From: JAYRSJ01 sp041920215
Lineage (GTDB): Bacteria; Pseudomonadota; Gammaproteobacteria; Burkholderiales; Burkholderiaceae_C
Reading direction: 5' to 3'
NCBI GenBank assembly: GCA_041920215.1
Contig: JAYRSJ010000033.1
Coordinates: 1 to 36,630, forward strand
Length of the DNA stretch: 36,630 bases
Positions 5,285-13,391 of the stretch are shown in pieces (position 1 is the stretch's first letter; each line of letters begins with the position of its first letter). The notes beneath the pieces are model-generated. The model worked only from the letters and a program-made list of their open reading frames with translations. It searched no databases and had not been told where the DNA came from. A program made the translations under genes and the position numbers.

Positions 5285-5977
5285 TTAGCGACGCTTGTAC
5301 TGTGCGGCGCCGAACAGCACCTCGCGGGCCTGGTCGTCGACCAGGGGTTTGCGCTGCTGGGCCAACACCTCCAGTCCGCGCTGCACCGCCGGACGTGCAG
5401 CAATCTCGTCAAACCAACCCTTCAGATGCGCATAGTCCTTCAGCTCGACGCCCTGGTTCTTCCAGGAGCGCAGCCAGGGGAAAATGGCGATGTCGGCGAT
5501 CGAGTACGCCGGACCGCCGATATAGCGGCTGACCGCAAGCCGCTTGTTGATGACGCCGTAGAGGCGCCGGGCCTCGTTGCTGTAGCGCTCGATCGCGTAC
5601 TCGATCTTCTGCGGCGCATAGATGCGAAAGTGGTGGGCCTGACCCAGCATGGGTCCGACGCTGCCCATCTGGAACATCAGCCACTGCAGCACCTCGTACT
5701 TGCCGCGGGTGTCCTCGGGCAGCAGCCGGCCGGTCTTGCCGGCCAGGTAGAGCAGGATGGCGCCCGACTCGAACAGCGCGATGGGCTTGCCGTCCGGGCC
5801 GTCGGGGTCGACGATGGCGGGGATCTTGTTGTTAGGGCTGATGGCCAGGAAGTCGGCCTCGAACTGTGCGCCTGAACCAATGTCCACGGGGATCACCCGA
5901 TAGGGCAGCTCACATTCTTCCAACATGATGTGAATCTTGTGCCCGTTCGGCGTGGGCCATGAATATGCTTCAATCAT
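5285..5977 (-). CDS. Glutathione transferase family protein, YfcG/YghU type
   Basis: The product is 230 aa. The N-terminal thioredoxin-like domain (about 1-80) carries the Thr9-Pro10-Asn11-Gly12 motif used by YfcG-type Nu-class enzymes to bind glutathione. It also has N-K-I-P-A-I-V-D-P (the cis-Pro region) and F-E-S-G-A-I-L-L-Y-L, the gamma-glutamyl contact. The C-terminal helical domain (about 90-210) has the S-I-A-D-I-A-I-F-P-W capping motif. Family members reduce glutathione disulfide bonds and organic peroxides in the cytosol. The gene ends facing tRNA-Arg and starts divergently from the unknown gene at 6030. The activity is inferred from the family. Confidence 0.9.
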   Translation of the reverse strand: MIEAYSWPTPNGHKIHIMLEECELPYRVIPVDIGSGAQFEADFLAISPNNKIPAIVDPDGPDGKPIALFESGAILLYLAGKTGRLLPEDTRGKYEVLQWLMFQMGSVGPMLGQAHHFRIYAPQKIEYAIERYSNEARRLYGVINKRLAVSRYIGGPAYSIADIAIFPWLRSWKNQGVELKDYAHLKGWFDEIAARPAVQRGLEVLAQQRKPLVDDQAREVLFGAAQYKRR

Positions 5978-6029
5978 CGCAGCTCTCCACTCTCGACGGT
6001 GCTGCCCTTGCAGGACCTTGTATCAGCCC

Positions 6030-6770
6030 ATGTTAATTCAGCAGGTTAAGCGTTGGTTCGTCAGTCGTGCCAATGCGGTGCGCTGGAAGGCGTTCTCCGA
6101 TTGGGCCGAGGGCCGCAATGCGCTGTTTCGACAGGCACGCGATGGCAACGGTTTCGTGATCGAGCAAAGCCTGGGCGGCTCGGGCAAGTTGAGGCTTGAA
6201 TGGGGGCCTTCGCAGCGCAGTTATATGCCAGGCCCCGAGCTGAGGGTGCGCTGCGAACTGGCTCTGCATGGCGATCTGCAGATGCTGGTGTTGGCGCGCG
6301 ATCTGATGGAGCAGCTGGAGAAAGAGGTGTTCGAGGCCTACACCGATACGCTCAAGACCCGCGTCGACACCGACACGCCGGAGGAGATGCGCTGGCTGGT
6401 GATGTTCCCCAAGCTCAAGAATCTGCCGTCCAAGCTGGCGCGCGAGCGCTTCGGTGCGCTGGGCGTCAATCGCGAGGTGGTCGAGGCCTGGCTGGAGGGG
6501 CAGCTGGGCGAGGCCCTGGCTCAAGCCACCCAGGATCTGTTGCCGGAGGGTCGGCAGTTCGTGCTGATGACGCTGCGCGGCAATGTCTATCTGCGGGTCG
6601 CGATGGCCGAGCCGCAGTTGGAGGCGTTGCAGAGCTTTGTGCGCCTGGCCGAGCTGGCCGGACGCGAGGCGCGGCGCGTCAGCGCCAGGTTGGCCGATGG
6701 CGGGCCTTGGCCCACCACCAGCTCCGTGGCCTGGCAGAGCTCGATGCCGGACGACAGCCAGCGTTCCTGA
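6030..6770 (+). CDS. Conserved-looking protein of unknown function (246 aa)
   Basis: The start at 6030 is chosen because the sequence upstream in the frame overlaps the divergent GST gene and looks non-coding. The product has no signal peptide or membrane segment. It opens with a basic stretch (V-K-R-W-F-V-S-R-A-N-A-V-R-W-K-A-F-S-D-W-A-E-G-R). It then has a beta-rich part (R-L-E-W-G-P-S-Q-R-S-Y and onward), a long acidic helical middle with Leu-Met-Glu-Gln-Leu-Glu-Lys-Glu and P-K-L-K-N-L-P-S-K-L-A, and a final helical segment with A-E-P-Q-L-E-A-L-Q-S-F-V-R-L-A. It looks like an ordinary chromosomal cytosolic protein. No family is recognised. Confidence 0.8.
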   Translation: MLIQQVKRWFVSRANAVRWKAFSDWAEGRNALFRQARDGNGFVIEQSLGGSGKLRLEWGPSQRSYMPGPELRVRCELALHGDLQMLVLARDLMEQLEKEVFEAYTDTLKTRVDTDTPEEMRWLVMFPKLKNLPSKLARERFGALGVNREVVEAWLEGQLGEALAQATQDLLPEGRQFVLMTLRGNVYLRVAMAEPQLEALQSFVRLAELAGREARRVSARLADGGPWPTTSSVAWQSSMPDDSQRS

Positions 6771-6783
6771 TCGCTGGCCTGAC

Positions 6784-6799
6784 GCAGGCCTAGGCCTGC
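6784..6799. repeat. 16-bp palindrome at the convergent 3' ends
   Basis: GCAGGCCT is followed by its reverse complement AGGCCTGC with no spacer. It spans the stop of the minus-strand kinase gene and lies 13 bp after the stop of the plus-strand gene. It may be a shared hairpin 3' end for both transcripts. No T tract follows on either strand. Confidence 0.45.
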
Positions 6800-7863
6800 C
6801 GGGCGAAGCGCCAGCCCAGCTCGGCCAGCGGGCGGGCACCGGCGCCGGCTTCGCGGGCCTGGGCGCTGGAGGCGGTGCCCGCCTCCACTCGCTTGGCGAT
6901 GCCCTGCAGGATGGCTGCAATGCGGAAGAGGTTGTAGGCCAGATAGAAGTTCCAGTCCTGCATCACCGCGCTCGCATCCGGCCGACCGGTACGCTCGCAG
7001 TAGCGCTGTACATAGCTGCGCTCGTCCGGAATGCCCAGTGCGGCCAGATCCAGACCGCCCAGGCCGCGGGCCACGCCCGAGGTCTTGATGTGCCAGGACA
7101 TGCAGTGGTAGCTGAAGTCGGCCAGCGGATGGCCCAGCGTCGACAGCTCCCAGTCCAGCACCGCCAGCACGCGCGGCTCGCTGGGGTGGAAGACCAGGTT
7201 GTCGAGCCGGAAGTCGCCATGCACGATCGCCACCTCGCGCTCATCGCGCGCCGAGGCCGGGATGTGCGCGGGCAGCCATTCGATCAGGCTGTCCATGGCC
7301 GCGATCGGCTGGGTCACCGAGGCCAGGTACTGCTTGCTCCAGCGGCCGATCTGGCGCTCGAAGTAGTTGCCCGGCTTGCCATAGGCGGACAGGCCCACCG
7401 CCTGATGATCGACGCTGTGCAGCGCGGCGATCACGCGGTTCATCTCGTCGTAGTGGGCGGCACGTTCGGCCGGCGTCAGGCCCGGCAGGCTCTGGTCCCA
7501 CAGGACCCGACCCTCGACGAACTCCATCAGATAGAAGGCCCGTCCTATGACCGACTCGTCCTCGCACAGCGCCAGCATGCGCGGCACCGGCACGGCGCTG
7601 TCGGCCAGCGCGCGCATCACCGCGAACTCGCGCTCGATCGCATGGGCGGAGGGCAGCAGCTTGGCCACCGGCCCGGGCTTGGCGCGCATCACGTAGATGC
7701 GTTGCGGGGTGATCAGCTTGTAGGTCGGGTTGGATTGCCCGCCCTTGAACTGCTCGATCTGCAGCGGATCGGCAAAATCCGGCAGCTGCGCCGCCAGCCA
7801 GCGGCTCAGCGCGTCGGTGTCTATGGCCTGCGACGGTGCGCGGGTTCCGGTGAAGGCGTCCAT
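6790..7863 (-). CDS. Aminoglycoside-phosphotransferase-like kinase (APH/ACAD10-11 type)
   Basis: The product is 357 aa with a protein-kinase-like APH fold. Visible motifs are the glycine-rich F-K-G-G-Q-S-N-P-T-Y (about 39-48), the ATP-binding beta strand Y-V-M-R-A-K-P (the Lys is at residue 62), the catalytic H-G-D-F-R-L-D-N (215-222), and the metal-binding L-D-W-E-L-S-T-L-G-H-P-L-A-D starting near residue 236. The last motif is typical of the subgroup fused to or adjacent to acyl-CoA dehydrogenases (ACAD10/11), where the substrate is a hydroxyacyl compound, not an antibiotic. AAGGAG lies 4-5 bases before the ATG. It lies 43 bp downstream of the Crp/Fnr gene on the same strand. Resistance function is unlikely. 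Confidence 0.88.
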   Translation of the reverse strand: MDAFTGTRAPSQAIDTDALSRWLAAQLPDFADPLQIEQFKGGQSNPTYKLITPQRIYVMRAKPGPVAKLLPSAHAIEREFAVMRALADSAVPVPRMLALCEDESVIGRAFYLMEFVEGRVLWDQSLPGLTPAERAAHYDEMNRVIAALHSVDHQAVGLSAYGKPGNYFERQIGRWSKQYLASVTQPIAAMDSLIEWLPAHIPASARDEREVAIVHGDFRLDNLVFHPSEPRVLAVLDWELSTLGHPLADFSYHCMSWHIKTSGVARGLGGLDLAALGIPDERSYVQRYCERTGRPDASAVMQDWNFYLAYNLFRIAAILQGIAKRVEAGTASSAQAREAGAGARPLAELGWRFARQA

Positions 7864-7906
7864 GGGTCTCCTTGAGTACTTGGAGTCTGGGGCGCCGATG
7901 CCGGAT

Positions 7907-8644
7907 TCAGCGGCTGGCGATGGCCATCAGCTTGTCCTTGCTTAGCACCACCAGACGGGTGGGTTCCACACGCACCGCGCCGTCCCGCTCGAAGCCCTTG
8001 AGCTCCTGATTGACGCGCTGGCGCGAGGCGCCCAGCAGCTGGGCCAGGTCTTCCTGGGCCAGCTGCAGGCCAATGCGTATCTCCTCGCCCTGCGGCACGC
8101 CGTAAGAGCGCGCCAGCAACAGGATCTGCTTGGCCAGGCGCGAGGCCAGCGGGCGGGTGTTCAGATCCTCGACCACATCGAACATCAGGCGCAGCCGGCG
8201 GCAGTTGAGCCGCATCAGCGCTTCGTAGAGCTCGATATGACGCGACAGCAGTTCCTTGAAATCGGGCTTGCGCACCACCAGCAGCGTGGTCTCGCCATGG
8301 GCGCTGGCGTCGTGCGTGCGCGGCAGACCATCGAACAGCGAGATGTCGCCGAACCAGGTGCCCGGCTCCACATAGGTCAGCGTGATCTGTTTGCCCGACA
8401 GCGAGACCGAGCTGATGCGCACCGCACCCTTGGCCACGCCGCACCATTCCTCGGCCGGTTCGCCGCGGCATGAGAGCAGGGCACCATCGCCCATGCGCCT
8501 GACGGTGGCGCGCGCCAGGATGTCGTTGCGCAGCGCTGCTGAAAGGCGGGAGAACCACGAGCCCGAGTCGATGTTGTTGCGTTCGCTGAGTGTAAGAAGC
8601 GTGCTGTTCATGCCAAGTCGCTGATGTGACAGCTGCATAGCCAT
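7907..8644 (-). CDS. Crp/Fnr-family transcriptional regulator
   Basis: The product is up to 245 aa. A cyclic-nucleotide-binding-like domain (about 30-145) has the pattern G-D-G-A-L-L, W-C-G-V-A-K-G-A-V-R-I and G-T-W-F-G-D-I-S-L-F-D-G-L-P-R. A connecting helix follows, then a winged helix-turn-helix (about 165-235) with L-A-Q-E-D-L-A-Q-L-L-G-A-S-R-Q-R-V-N-Q. There is no Fnr-type N-terminal Cys cluster, so it is not an iron-sulfur oxygen sensor. The ligand is unknown. The start may be 8644, 8638 or, more likely by family length, 8611 (M-N-S-T-L-L); none has a good ribosome binding site. It is divergent from the FimV-like gene and may regulate the kinase gene that follows. Confidence 0.9.
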   Translation of the reverse strand: MAMQLSHQRLGMNSTLLTLSERNNIDSGSWFSRLSAALRNDILARATVRRMGDGALLSCRGEPAEEWCGVAKGAVRISSVSLSGKQITLTYVEPGTWFGDISLFDGLPRTHDASAHGETTLLVVRKPDFKELLSRHIELYEALMRLNCRRLRLMFDVVEDLNTRPLASRLAKQILLLARSYGVPQGEEIRIGLQLAQEDLAQLLGASRQRVNQELKGFERDGAVRVEPTRLVVLSKDKLMAIASR

Positions 8645-8780
8645 CGTCGGCGGCCATTGTGACTCAGCGGCGTGCCGCCGCCCGCGCCCGCTGCCGGTGC
8701 TGGATTCCGGGGCGAAATGCGCGCTTGTTCACGGGCTTGCGGCTGCAACGGCATGCTAGAGTCGTTACACAACAATACCG

Positions 8781-10835
8781 ATGCACGGCATGTTCAGAGC
8801 GTCCCTGGTGACTCGCAAGCCTTGGCAATGCCCCGCCGCCGTTCAGGCGCTGCTGGTGCTCGGCACGGGTCTCGGCCTGAGTGCTCCCGCCGCTGCGATC
8901 GGTTTCGGCCATCCGCAGACCCTGTCGGCCTTGGGGCAGCCACTGCACATGCTGCTGCCGCTGCGTCTGTCACCCGGCGAATCGGTGGCGCCGGATTGCG
9001 TCTCTGTCGAGATCCTGGCCGGGGAGGTACGCATCCCGACCGCGCTGCTGACGCTGAGGCTGGAAGGGCGCTCGGAGTCCAGTGTCCATGCGCTGCGCCT
9101 GCAGAGCCAGGTGCGCATCGACGAGCCGGTGGTCACGGTCAGCCTGTCGCTGGGCTGCCAGTTGCGCCTGCAGCGCCAGTTCACCGCCCTCATCGATCCT
9201 CCCAGCAGCCAGGCGGACCAGGGTCTGTCGGTCGCGTTGCCGGAGCCGGAGCTGGTGCGCGGCTATTCGCCCGCGATGCAGGCTGCCCTGGCCACCGCGC
9301 AGGCCGATCCCGAGCGGCTGCTGGACAGGCTTGAGTCCAGCGTCGTGCCGCCGCCTGTCCGGGCGCTTGCCGCCTCGGCGGTGCCGCCCTCGGCTCAGCC
9401 TGCGAGCCTCGCCCCGCAAGCTGCGAAGGACCGGGTTCAGAAGAAGCGCCGCAAGCCGCTGACGTCCAAGGCACCGACGGCCAGCGCCAGCGCGACGCCG
9501 GCGCCGCGCTTGCAGCTGGAGGCGCCGGATGCGAGCCTGCTGGCTGCCGCCGCCAGCGCAGCGGTGGCGGCGTCGATGCCGGCGTCATCGGCGGCGTCGG
9601 CACCCGGCTCGGCGGACACACAGCGGCTGAGCAGCCTGGAGCAAGCGATCGGCAAGCTGCAGGCCGAGCAGCGTGCCAGCCTGCTGGAGTTGCAGGCCCT
9701 GCGCGAGCAGTTGGCACGTCAGCAAAACGACGCCGGCCGCAGCCAAGCCTGGCTTTATTTGCTGGGGCTCGTCAGTCTCCTGTCGCTGGCCCTGGCGGGC
9801 TGGTTGTGGCGCGATCGGCGTCGCCAGGCCCCGGTCGACTGGTGGGGGGGCGTGGAGCCGGCACGTGTCGCACAGCCGCCGGCCCCCGCTGCCGCGCCTG
9901 CGCCAAGCCGCGATCCGGTGGTCGCTCCCCCGGCCCTGGCCGCGGTGAATCAGGCGGTGAAGCCGCTGGTCGGGTCGCCGTCAAGCGAACCCTTGACCAG
10001 CCCGGCCGAGCTGCCGCACAGCCCGCCTATGGCCTTGCCGCCCGGCACTGCCGCACCCGCGCAAGACCTGACCCTGACGGTGGCAGCGGCTCCCGCTCCC
10101 TTCGCTGCAGGCACATCGAAGGCGGAAGTCCCGTCCGAGCCTGTGAGTTTCCAGTTCGTGGAGTCTGCGCTGGCCGCGTCGGCACCGCCCGCGCTCAGCG
10201 TTGAGGATCTGATCGATCTGGAACAGCAGGTGGATTTCTTCGTGGTGCTGGGTCAGGACGATGCGGCGATAGAGTTGTTGCGCAGGCGGCTGGACGGTAG
10301 CGCCGCCGCCAGTCCCTTGCCCTGGCTCAAGCTGCTGCAGCTCTACCAGCGTGGCGGGCAGCGGGACGAGTTCGATCTGCTGGCGCGGCGCTTCGTGGCC
10401 GTGTTCGACTATCCGGCACCGGCCTGGTCCGAGGCCGCGATGGCCCCGCCTGGTGAAGGTCTGGCCGGTCATGCCAGCCTGCTGGCGCGTCTGCAGGCCA
10501 GCTGGCGCGACAGCGCCGCGACCATGGCCCTGCTGCAGGCCCTGCTGGTGGCCCCCCGGCCCGGCGCCGAACCGCTGGAGCTGGCCACACTGGCCGATCT
10601 GCTGATGCTTTACGGCGTGGCCCGCGATCTCTCCGAGCAGGAGGTGCGCGGGGATGCGATCGATGTCTTCCTGCCGCTCGACGCCAAGAAGCGCAGCGCG
10701 GTGGAGCCGGCCGCCGCCGAGATGATGGCGACCATGCGCTGGCAGACTCCGCCCGGCGCGGCGTCGCGGCCCAAAGCGGCAGCGATCGAGGTGGATATCT
10801 CGCTGGATGATCCGGGCCCGGCGGGCCCGCCCTGA
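8781..10835 (+). CDS. FimV/TspA-like peptidoglycan-linked inner-membrane protein
   Basis: The product is 684 aa with FimV-like order. An N-terminal signal or anchor region of about 40 residues ends in Ala-rich sequence. A FimV N-terminal domain follows (about 41-140; it includes S-A-L-G-Q-P-L-H). Next come a long Ala/Pro/Ser linker, a coiled coil near 283-320 (L-E-Q-A-I-G-K-L-Q-A-E-Q), one membrane span at about 323-343, and a Pro/Ala-rich cytoplasmic linker. A C-terminal helical TPR-like module runs from about residue 474 (V-E-D-L-I-D-L-E-Q-Q-V-D-F-F). Family members organise type IV pili and polar proteins (Pseudomonas FimV, Vibrio HubP). It stands alone, divergent from the Crp gene. A 7-bp GC hairpin (10813-10829) overlaps its 3' end. 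Confidence 0.85.
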   Translation: MHGMFRASLVTRKPWQCPAAVQALLVLGTGLGLSAPAAAIGFGHPQTLSALGQPLHMLLPLRLSPGESVAPDCVSVEILAGEVRIPTALLTLRLEGRSESSVHALRLQSQVRIDEPVVTVSLSLGCQLRLQRQFTALIDPPSSQADQGLSVALPEPELVRGYSPAMQAALATAQADPERLLDRLESSVVPPPVRALAASAVPPSAQPASLAPQAAKDRVQKKRRKPLTSKAPTASASATPAPRLQLEAPDASLLAAAASAAVAASMPASSAASAPGSADTQRLSSLEQAIGKLQAEQRASLLELQALREQLARQQNDAGRSQAWLYLLGLVSLLSLALAGWLWRDRRRQAPVDWWGGVEPARVAQPPAPAAAPAPSRDPVVAPPALAAVNQAVKPLVGSPSSEPLTSPAELPHSPPMALPPGTAAPAQDLTLTVAAAPAPFAAGTSKAEVPSEPVSFQFVESALAASAPPALSVEDLIDLEQQVDFFVVLGQDDAAIELLRRRLDGSAAASPLPWLKLLQLYQRGGQRDEFDLLARRFVAVFDYPAPAWSEAAMAPPGEGLAGHASLLARLQASWRDSAATMALLQALLVAPRPGAEPLELATLADLLMLYGVARDLSEQEVRGDAIDVFLPLDAKKRSAVEPAAAEMMATMRWQTPPGAASRPKAAAIEVDISLDDPGPAGPP

Positions 10836-10846
10836 TTCCGTCGCGA

Positions 10847-12031
10847 CTAGAGCCGGCCCAGCTTGCCTAGCGCCAGCGCCAGGGTCTCATCGCGCTTGGC
10901 AAAGCAGAAACGGACCAGGCGCGCCGCCGGGTCCGGGCTGGCCTGGAAGGCCGAAACCGGTATCGCCGCCACGCCGATCTCGCGCACCAACCAGGCGCAG
11001 AACGCGGCATCGTCCAGCTGGGCCAGCTCGCTGCGCAGGCCGCTGTAGTCCACGCACTGGAAGTAGCTGCCCTCGCTGGGCAGCAGGCGCAGGCCGGTGC
11101 CGGCCAGACCGGCACGGAACAGATCGCGCTTGCGCTGGTAGAAGTCGCTCAGCCCCAGATAGGGGGCCGGGTCGTGCATGAAGCTGGCCAGGCCATGCTG
11201 GGCCGGGCTGTTGACGGTGAAGACATTGAACTGGTGGACCTTGCGGAACTCGGCACTCAGGGCCGCCGGCGCGGCCACGTAGCCGACCTTCCAGCCGGTC
11301 ACATGGTAGGTCTTGCCGAAGCTGGAGATGATGAAGCCGCGCGCCGCCAGCCGGGGATGGCGGGCCACGCTCTGGTGCCGTCGGCCGTCGAACACCATGT
11401 GCTCGTAGACCTCGTCGCTGAGCAGCAGGATCTCGCTGCCATCCAGCAGATCGGCCAGCTGGCGCATGTCGGCCTCGCTCCAGATGGTGGCGCTGGGGTT
11501 GTGCGGGCTGTTGATGATCAGTGCGCGGGTGCGCGGCGTGATCGCGGCGGCGATGCGCTGGAAGTCGGGCCGGAAGGTGCCCGGCGTCAGCGGCACGCGC
11601 ACGACCTGGCCCCCGGCCAGCTCGATATTGGGGGCATAGCTGTCGTAGCAGGGTTCCAGCACGATCACCTCGTCGCCCGGATGCACGATGGCCAGCAGCG
11701 TGGTGAAGATGGCCTGGGTAGCGCCGGCGGTGATGGTGATCTCGCTGGCCGGGTCGTAGCGCTGGCCATAGAGCCGGGCGATCTTGTCGGCCACCGCGGC
11801 GCGCAGGGCCGGAATGCCCGGCATCGGCGGGTACTGGTTGTGGCCCTGACGCATCGCATGGTTGACCGCGTCGAAGAGGCGCGGGTCGCCGTCGAAGTCC
11901 GGGAAACCCTGACCCAGATTGACCGCGCCATGCTGCTGGGCCAGCGCCGACATGGTGGCGAAGATGGTAGTGCCCACATGGGGCAGGCGGCTGTGCAGGG
12001 TGGGTGTTGGCGCTGTGGCGTTGTGGTTCAT
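10847..12031 (-). CDS. PLP-dependent aminotransferase, YbdL (methionine aminotransferase) type
   Basis: The product is a 394-aa fold-type I class I/II aminotransferase. Visible motifs are N-L-G-Q-G-F-P-D-F-D (about 38-47), Q-Y-P-P-M-P-G (66-72), T-A-G-A-T-Q-A-I, N-S-P-H-N-P-S (about 174-180), L-S-D-E-V-Y-E, and the PLP lysine in S-S-F-G-K-T-Y with Lys240. These patterns match YbdL and related kynurenine/methionine aminotransferases. The Q-Y-P-P-M-P-G and S-F-G-K-T-Y motifs are especially typical. The gene starts 1 bp after the cysB stop, in one transcription unit with it, which supports a sulfur amino-acid role such as methionine transamination or salvage. Substrate preference is inferred. 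Confidence 0.9.
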   Translation of the reverse strand: MNHNATAPTPTLHSRLPHVGTTIFATMSALAQQHGAVNLGQGFPDFDGDPRLFDAVNHAMRQGHNQYPPMPGIPALRAAVADKIARLYGQRYDPASEITITAGATQAIFTTLLAIVHPGDEVIVLEPCYDSYAPNIELAGGQVVRVPLTPGTFRPDFQRIAAAITPRTRALIINSPHNPSATIWSEADMRQLADLLDGSEILLLSDEVYEHMVFDGRRHQSVARHPRLAARGFIISSFGKTYHVTGWKVGYVAAPAALSAEFRKVHQFNVFTVNSPAQHGLASFMHDPAPYLGLSDFYQRKRDLFRAGLAGTGLRLLPSEGSYFQCVDYSGLRSELAQLDDAAFCAWLVREIGVAAIPVSAFQASPDPAARLVRFCFAKRDETLALALGKLGRL

Positions 12032-12032
12032 G

Positions 12033-12977
12033 TCAGAGGCTGTAGTCGCTGCTGTCGCCGCTCATCGCGCGTTCCAACAACTGCCTGTCGAGGCGATCGG
12101 ACAGCAGTTCGGCGAAGGCGTAAACGTAGTGGCGCAGATAGGCACCACGCTTGAAGGCGACACGGGCCATGTTCTGGCCGAATAGATGACCCAAGGGCCG
12201 CGACACCAGGTCGCCGCCGGCCGGGTCTTCGCGCACCGCCATCTCGGCGACGATGCCCACCCCCATGCCCAGCTTCACATAGGTCTTGATCACGTCGGAG
12301 TCGATCGCCTCCAGCACGATATTGGGTGTCAGCTGGCGCTGGGCGAAGGCACGGTCTATGCGGGTGCGGCCGGTGAAGCTGGGGTGATAGCTGATCAGCG
12401 GCTCGGCCGCCAGCTGCTCCAGGCTGATGCGCTCGACCCGCGCCAGCGCATGCTCGGCCGGCACCACCAGCACATGCTGCCATTCATAGCAGGGCAGGCT
12501 GAGCAGCTCGGCATGCTCGGACAGCGACTCGGTGGCCAGGCCGATATCGGCGGTTTCGTCGATCAGCATGCGAGCAACCTGCTCGGGATTGCCCTGATGC
12601 AGGCTGATCTGCACCTGGGGGAACTGGCGGCGCAGCTGGGACACCGGCAGCGGCAGCACATAGCGGGCCTGGGTATGGGTGGTGGCGATGGACAGGGTGC
12701 CTGCGTCCTGCTTGGAGTACTCCGCACCGATGCGCTTGAGATTGCCGATCTCACGCATGATGATCTCGATGGACTTGAGCACCTGCTGGCCGGGTTCGGT
12801 GATGTGGCGCAGGCGCTTGCCATGGCGCGAGAAGATGTCGACGCCCAGTTCCTCCTCCAGCTCCAGGATGGCCTTGGAGACGCCGGGCTGCGAGGTGTGC
12901 AGGGCCTTGGCCGTCTCGGTCAGATTGAGATTGCGGCGCGCCGCCTCCTGCACGAAGCGGAACTGGTGCAGATTCAT
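12033..12977 (-). CDS. cysB: CysB-type LysR-family regulator of sulfur assimilation
   Basis: The product is 314 aa. The N-terminal winged helix-turn-helix (about 1-60) has N-L-T-E-T-A-K-A-L-H-T-S-Q-P-G-V-S-K. The effector domain has the CysB/Cbl-specific T-T-H-T-Q-A-R-Y-V-L-P (about 99-109), P-E-Q-V (about 130), and I-S-Y-H-P-S-F-T-G-R; the Thr and Gln residues there contact sulfate, thiosulfate or O-acetylserine-type inducers in known CysB proteins. The first codons overlap the cbiX stop (ATGA). Known CysB proteins activate cysteine biosynthesis genes when reduced sulfur is scarce. Cbl/SsuR paralogues share these motifs, so cysB is the best but not the only reading. Confidence 0.85.
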   Translation of the reverse strand: MNLHQFRFVQEAARRNLNLTETAKALHTSQPGVSKAILELEEELGVDIFSRHGKRLRHITEPGQQVLKSIEIIMREIGNLKRIGAEYSKQDAGTLSIATTHTQARYVLPLPVSQLRRQFPQVQISLHQGNPEQVARMLIDETADIGLATESLSEHAELLSLPCYEWQHVLVVPAEHALARVERISLEQLAAEPLISYHPSFTGRTRIDRAFAQRQLTPNIVLEAIDSDVIKTYVKLGMGVGIVAEMAVREDPAGGDLVSRPLGHLFGQNMARVAFKRGAYLRHYVYAFAELLSDRLDRQLLERAMSGDSSDYSL

Positions 12978-13378
12978 GGACGAGTCTCCGCGCCATCGAT
13001 CAGCGCCAGGCTGGCATTGGCCATGGCCTGGGTGACCAGCGCCTGCTCGCCGATGGCGCCGTGCAGGCGCAGCGTCAGCGCGCTGCCATGCCGCTGGCGC
13101 AGCTGGGCGATCAGCGGCGGCACGTCGCGGCGCACATGGCCGCTGGCGCCCAGGAACAGCGGCACGATATCGATCTGCCGGCAGCCGGCCTCAACCAGGT
13201 CTTGGACGCCGGTCTCGATATCGGGGGCCATCAGTTCCAGAAAGGCCAACCCCACCCGCAGCTCGGGTCGGGCCTGACGGACCTGCTGAGCCACGGCTTC
13301 GAAGGGCGCGGCCCAGGCCGGGTCGCGGGCGCCGTGGGCAAACAGAAGCAGTCCATGCATGGCAGGGGTCTCGATCAC
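12974..13378 (-). CDS. Short CbiX-type chelatase (sirohydrochlorin ferro-/cobalto-chelatase)
   Basis: The product is 134 aa from the ATG at 13378, or 128 aa from the second ATG at 13360 (M-H-G-L-L-L-F-A-H-G). It is the length of the single-domain CbiX-S form. The metal-binding and catalytic histidines are visible as H15 in F-A-H-G-A-R-D and H81 in L-G-A-S-G-H-V-R-R-D. It would insert Fe2+ into sirohydrochlorin to make siroheme, or cobalt for B12. Siroheme is the cofactor of sulfite and nitrite reductases, so the 4-bp overlap with cysB argues for the iron reaction in sulfur assimilation. The gene lies 13 bp after lptG. Confidence 0.88.
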   Translation of the reverse strand: MIETPAMHGLLLFAHGARDPAWAAPFEAVAQQVRQARPELRVGLAFLELMAPDIETGVQDLVEAGCRQIDIVPLFLGASGHVRRDVPPLIAQLRQRHGSALTLRLHGAIGEQALVTQAMANASLALIDGAETRP

Positions 13379-13391
13379 GGGTTCTCGGGAT

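Noticed and set aside
6790..7863. Aminoglycoside resistance gene
   Set aside because: The motifs fit the ACAD10/11-type kinase subgroup and the gene sits in normal chromosomal context.
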